This document shows, piece by piece, positions 59,979 through 64,000 of a stretch of DNA of 64,000 nucleotides. The position numbers were made by a program, and so were the translations under genes. The stretch is from Karalla daura (taxonomy: Eukaryota > Chordata > Actinopteri > Chaetodontiformes > Leiognathidae). The stretch is from contig CM055210.1 of assembly GCA_029224185.1 (NCBI GenBank), positions 14,168,900 through 14,232,899 on the forward strand. The letters are read 5' to 3'. The notes under the pieces were generated by a model. That model saw nothing but the letters and a program-made list of their open reading frames with translations. It had not been told where the DNA came from and made no database searches. How positions within the stretch are numbered: the stretch's first letter is position 1; the number at the start of each line of letters is the position of its first letter.

Positions 59979-60149
59979 AACAAGGCTTGGGCTGTGGTCT
60001 GTGATAACAGCAAGCCAAGTAAAGGTTTTGATACACTTTATAACATTCCCAAGAACACAGAAAGGAGACAGAAGTGGATAGCTGCCATTGGAAGGGATCA
60101 CTGGACGACAACAGGACACTCCAGGCTGTGGATGAGCACTTTATTTCAG
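59979..60149 (+). pseudogene. THAP zinc-finger domain fossil (frameshifted)
   Basis: Reading from 59979, the frame gives NKAWAVVCDNS, then YNIPKNTERRQKWIAAIGR, then DHWTTTGHSRLW. This is the C2CH THAP DNA-binding domain pattern: Cys pair, the conserved Pro, two Trp, and the SRLC end. The first Cys is Trp here. Just after SRL, at about 60130, one base is missing. In the shifted frame the expected Cys-Asp-Glu-His-Phe follows, so the last two zinc ligands are out of frame. A stop (TAG 59967-59969) lies just upstream and no suitable ATG precedes it. A CAG|GTTACT donor-like site follows at 60150. THAP domains occur in host genes and in P-element-like transposases, and this fragment could come from either. 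Confidence 0.72.
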
Positions 60150-60174
60150 GTTACTTGTTTAGTTAGCCTAGCTA

Positions 60175-60515
60175 GCAGGGGAGGATATTAGCATATTTTT
60201 TGTGTCTACGAGATCTGAGAATAATACATCAGGTCAAGAGAACGATACAAAACAAACTTTTATAAAGGACCAGTAAGTCGGAAAAGACGTTATTTCATGT
60301 GGGACTAACCACGTCACCCGTATTCATCCGCGCCGCGGCGCTGTGGATCAGTCCGCCAGTCAGCTGTTTTAGCGTCAAACAGCTGACTAGCGGACTTTTC
60401 CGACCAGCTGATGCGCTGTAAAAGTTTGTTTTCTATCTTTCTCTTGAACCGGAGTGTTATTTTGAGACGGGTCTCCTCGTAGGCGGAGAAAAGACGCTGA
60501 TGAATTGTCCTCAAT
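60175..60515. mobile_element. Palindromic MITE-like element
   Basis: The two halves are imperfect inverted copies. Around 60230-60265 (CAAGAGAACGATACAAAACA and following TTTTA) matches the reverse complement of 60420-60452. The match continues outward through TACGAG near 60210 and 60480, and weakly to about 60175/60515. At the centre are arms 60351-60369 and 60377-60395 (18 of 19 paired, 7-nt loop). There is no ORF. The layout is that of a foldback or MITE element. Target-site duplication was not established. Confidence 0.5.
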
Positions 60516-60519
60516 TCAC

Positions 60520-60600
60520 AACATTGCACTGTCTGTGTCCCGGTACTGCTGTGTACGGGCCAAGATGGCGGCCATGACAAAACGGTCACGTGACACAAAG
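60520..60600 (+). repeat. Dispersed repeat R5, copy 2
   Basis: TTGCACTGTCTGTGTCC, GGCCAAGATGGCGGCCATGA and CGGTCACGTGAC align with the 17.04-kb copy. It directly follows the palindromic element. Confidence 0.6.
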
Positions 60601-61271
60601 TCACAAAATCTTCAAAATCTTCGAGAGCTTACCTTAGCCTTAGAGAGCCTTAGAGACTAATTTGCAGACCCCCAAAACAATGTGAACAGCAGGTAAGACA
60701 AGGATGGATAGACTATTATTTCCTAGTAATTACATAAATTAAGCATGAATTTCTCCACCGTGTACTCGTTTGGCATTTAGACCGTAAAAGTCAATAAGTA
60801 AGAAAGTGGGACTGCAGAACCCCCAAATTAGCATATTTGCTTCCCTTTTCAAGCTTGTACTGATGTATCTCAGATATGTTAATCAGCTTTTTCATAACAG
60901 GGGAAAAAAGCAGTTTATCTGGGTCATTAGAGGCAGGATGTGATGTTTACGTACACACGTCAAGCCAAGGCTACAAGTCGATCAAAGTGAGTGACGTGCC
61001 CAGAATTTGGAGTCGCGTATGAAAACTTTCATTATGACGAAGAGCAACTTTCTGCTGCCCTTTAATTATAATCAAACTTTACGGGCGAAAACTTTTTTTT
61101 ATGGTTATGGTTTTTTATTGCAGAAGTTTTACAGATGCTCCTCACGCCGGCTGAATATTCATATATTCATACGTCCAGAAACTCAATTATTGTAATTAAC
61201 TTTCTCCACTCTCTCCACTGTGGCTTTATTAAACCCTGCATTATCATTATAACTACTGTTTATAACAACAG

Positions 61272-61416
<145 letters not shown>

Positions 61417-61599
61417 AGCTATAATAATATAAAAACAATCTTGATATTGTTATTTCTTTCTTTCACAGTGCTTACTTATTACCTATTATACATATTTACT
61501 GCACCATCATCATCATTATTATTATTATTGGCTGTGAAGATTATGTGTTTGACTGCTGTAAACTGTGGATGTGATTTTCATTTATGCGATTATTGTAGT

Positions 61600-61692
61600 T
61601 AGCCCACCTCATCTTACCTTATCCCATCTCGTCTTACCTTATTCCATCTTATCTTACCTTACTCCATCTTATCTTACCTTATCTCATCTTAA
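61600..61692. repeat. (ATCTTATCTTACC)-like degenerate array
   Basis: CATCTTATCTTACCTTA units recur about five times with small changes. Confidence 0.85.
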
Positions 61693-61875
61693 GAACTGGA
61701 TATTGTGGAGTTCCAACAATCACACAGATTAACATCCATAGAGGGTACAAGCAGGGCCGCCGTCACCTGCTCCGTTCCCATGTTTTATTCACGACCTCTG
61801 CCTGTACATTACCATACATATTTATAGAGATAACTACATTTACATGTACTGTAAATGGACACCCTTGAACATGTA

Positions 61876-62030
61876 CGCACACACACACACACACACACAC
61901 ACACCTGCACCCTGAAGTTCAGCCTCTCCCCGAGGGCTGAAGCTGTCATTTTAGTCCTTCACAGCGGTTACTGTACTGCATGTATCCACACACAGAGACC
62001 TATTGTGTGTGTGTGTGTGTGTGTGAGGGA
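61876..62030. repeat. (CA)n and (TG)n arrays
   Basis: CA at 61876-61903 and TG at about 62005-62025, an inverted pair about 100 bp apart. Confidence 0.9.
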
Positions 62031-62607
62031 GGGAGAGAGAGATTCAGAGTGACTGATAGATGATGGCTGCAGGGCAGGTGGGCCCTGAGTCATCTGGATG
62101 TGAGGTGGGGAAACAAACGTGGTGGAGAGGAGGGAGGGGATGAAGTCAGGTAGGGGCTGTCGGTCAGGCTGTCACTCAGCCTCATGGGAAACCGGTTACA
62201 CCGCAGCTTTAGGGCATGACGAGGAAGGGAGGAAACCAGAAGAGTGTGAGAAAAGGAAGTGTGGTGGGGTGGGGGGAAGAGGGGTAAAAGGTCAACGCGG
62301 AATATGGGGCAAAGCTGAAGGGGATCTGGAGCGTCTATCCTCCTCGAGAGTTTATCCTCCTCGACGTGTCTCGACATGCAGCATGCAGAGTATCTGAAGT
62401 CTCAGGCACTTCAAACTAAAATAAAAACAAACAAATTAGCCAAGTGCTTCTGCCCTTGATGGGAAAAGTAATAACATTGAACAGGAGTGGGTATGGATGG
62501 TGTGATTTTGGTTTCTTTCCTATTTGTACTTGCAGATCCTAAAAGGGGACCTAACATGGCTGAACAGAGTATTTATCCTTGTTTTTTTTATGTTAATTTG
62601 TTTCATG

Positions 62608-62682
62608 AGATGCTGTTATTAGTACTATTTTGAATATTATGGATCTGGCACAGTTTCATGCTTATCTGGCAACCACATGTCG
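62608..62682 (+). repeat. Dispersed repeat R1, copy H
   Basis: GATGCTGTTATTAGTACTAT, GATCTGGCACAGTTTCATGC and TTATCTGGCAACCACATG. Confidence 0.68.
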
Positions 62683-62728
62683 ATTTTATGCTGTCTCGGA
62701 ATGTTTTGTTTTCCTAGTTTCCTATCCA

Positions 62729-62774
62729 CCTACCTACCATTCTCTAGCTAGCCAGCTAGAGAATGGTAGGTAGG
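62729..62774. repeat. Perfect 21-bp inverted repeat with 4-nt loop
   Basis: Arms 62729-62749 and 62754-62774 are exact reverse complements around loop AGCC. The left arm begins CCTACCTACCATTCTC. Confidence 0.93.
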
Positions 62775-62937
62775 CAAGGTAGTAAACTAGGTAGATAGCT
62801 TAGTAACAACTACTAGCTATTGTTTATTGATCTCTCTATCTACCTGGCAGGTTGGAAGCTATCTACCTATGTATCTATTGATCTATCTATCCTTAAGTTT
62901 GTGTTTTAGCAGCTTGTTCTCTTTCTCTGAGTGGTAA

Positions 62938-63165
62938 CTGAACCAGAGGAGGAGCCAGGGACTGAGGAGGAACCAGATGAGGAACCAGAGGAACCAGAGG
63001 CTGAGGAAGAACCAGAGGAGGAACCAGAGCCTGAGGAAGAACCAGATGAGGAACCAGAGGCTGAGGAAGAACCAGAGGAGGAACCAGAGGCTGAGGAAGA
63101 ACCAGAGGAGGAACCAGAGACTGAGGAGGAACCAGAGGAGGAACCAGAGCCTGAGGAAGCCAAAC
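62938..63165 (+). repeat. 30-bp minisatellite, open on both strands
   Basis: About seven units. The plus-strand frame encodes a ten-residue repeat of the form EEPEAEEEPE, with variable positions 5 (A, P, T) and 10 (E, D). The frame continues to a stop at 63294-63296. No in-frame ATG precedes it, so coding status is unproven. Pyrimidine-AG (TCTCTTTCTCTGAG) lies just before the array and could be an acceptor. Confidence 0.75.
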
Positions 63166-64000
63166 TGCTGCAGACTCCCAGTCCTGTTCTTCATCTACTC
63201 TCGTTTCTGAACGTAGGCTGGAACGCTCAAACTATTTTGGAGATTGTGCGTAGCCGGTACGGTTTGCGTGACATCCTGTCTCTGCCCACTTTTTAAGTTT
63301 CATTTTAAGATTAAAAATTGATAAATGAAGAGGACCTGATGATGGTTTTGGACGTGCCGTACACCTCTGGCCCGGAGAATGGACTGTCATTATTCAACAT
63401 CACCAAGGTAAAAGTAGTTTTTCATTCTCTGTTCTCCTCCCCTCGTTTTTTTTTTTTAGTTACTGAGTGATGCGAATAAATGGCTCCACTACTTTGTTAA
63501 TCACTGTGAAAAGGTGGAGGCCGAGCCGGACGGAGACGGGAGGACAGCTCTGAAATGAGAGAGTTCTTCTTGTGAGGAGACAAAAGATGAGCAACGCAGC
63601 GGGAATGAAAGACGAGGTGAGCGGTGGGCGCGGACAGAAGAGCAAACACATGAAAAGAGCAAAAGAACGAGTGAGAGGTGACTAACGTCTTCGCTATTCA
63701 CTTCTTTATCGGTTCCCTGTCTCAACTTTACCACTACTATTGCTGTTTTTTCTCTTAGTATTACAATATAATGATAAAATAAAGTAAAACAAAATGATGC
63801 CATAACATAATAATATTTGCAAAAATGATAAACAGGTTTGATAAGTATTAGTATAAGTTTGTGGGAAGTTACATCCTGAAATAAAGTTAGCAAATTGATA
63901 CAATAAGTGAATGATAATCATACGAAGTGTAATATGTAGCAAATAATAGGTAATGATGATGTTGATAATATGATGCTACTAATAGAGATAATGATATTAA

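Noticed and set aside
59741..59980. 79-residue ORF just upstream of the THAP fossil
   Set aside because: It is in a different frame from the THAP sequence and no domain is recognised. It may be chance.
62883..63194. Minus-strand Ser-Gly or Trp-Phe-Leu repeat ORFs
   Set aside because: They are the reverse reading of the 30-bp minisatellite. The plus frame is at least as plausible and neither is proven.

Overview
This is vertebrate nuclear DNA, almost certainly from a ray-finned (teleost) fish. It has long introns with GT/AG splice sites and a clade H serpin (Hsp47 family). There is a nuclear tRNA-Leu. SINE/LINE-type 3' tails end in an AATAAAG motif followed by TTATC repeats, a style common in fish genomes. 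Di-, tri- and tetranucleotide repeats are extremely dense. Nothing bacterial or viral was seen. The species cannot be named from the sequence.

One protein-coding gene can be assembled with confidence. It lies on the minus strand from about 52.4 kb down to 28.6 kb. It is a full-length Hsp47-like serpin, probably serpinh2, with four coding exons: 51053-50420, 42970-42878, 42425-42193 and 28918-28595. The splice phases match and join to 427 codons plus stop. The product has a signal peptide, three or four N-glycosylation sequons, the LFYADHPF strand of the Hsp47 collagen site and a C-terminal HDEL. It is therefore predicted to be an ER collagen chaperone rather than a protease inhibitor. A GC-richer segment with heat-shock elements at 52.32-52.38 kb is the probable promoter. 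The 5'UTR appears to be split by an intron whose acceptor lies at 51078-51077.

A tRNA-Leu(AAG) gene sits in the sense direction inside the 13.3-kb last intron (41610-41529). No other functional gene could be supported.

Layout: 1-0.48 kb, degenerate GATAA/GATAG pentanucleotide repeats next to a retroposon tail. 0.5-28.6 kb, gene-free DNA with many microsatellites, two copies of a dispersed repeat near 9 kb and two very long tetranucleotide arrays (18.7 and 25.5 kb). 28.6-52.4 kb, the serpin gene with its repeat-filled introns. 52.4-64 kb, gene-free DNA with a frameshifted THAP-domain fossil (60.0 kb), a palindromic MITE-like element (60.2-60.5 kb), a GATA array (61.3 kb), a perfect 21-bp hairpin (62.7 kb) and a 30-bp minisatellite (62.9-63.2 kb).

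The most notable features are in the serpin. It keeps the collagen-contact residues but has lost most of the histidines thought to drive pH-dependent collagen release. A (GAG)9 microsatellite codes for poly-glutamate where the reactive loop should be. A TC microsatellite forms the polypyrimidine tract of its last acceptor. At least five dispersed repeat families, found by comparing the window with itself, are also described.
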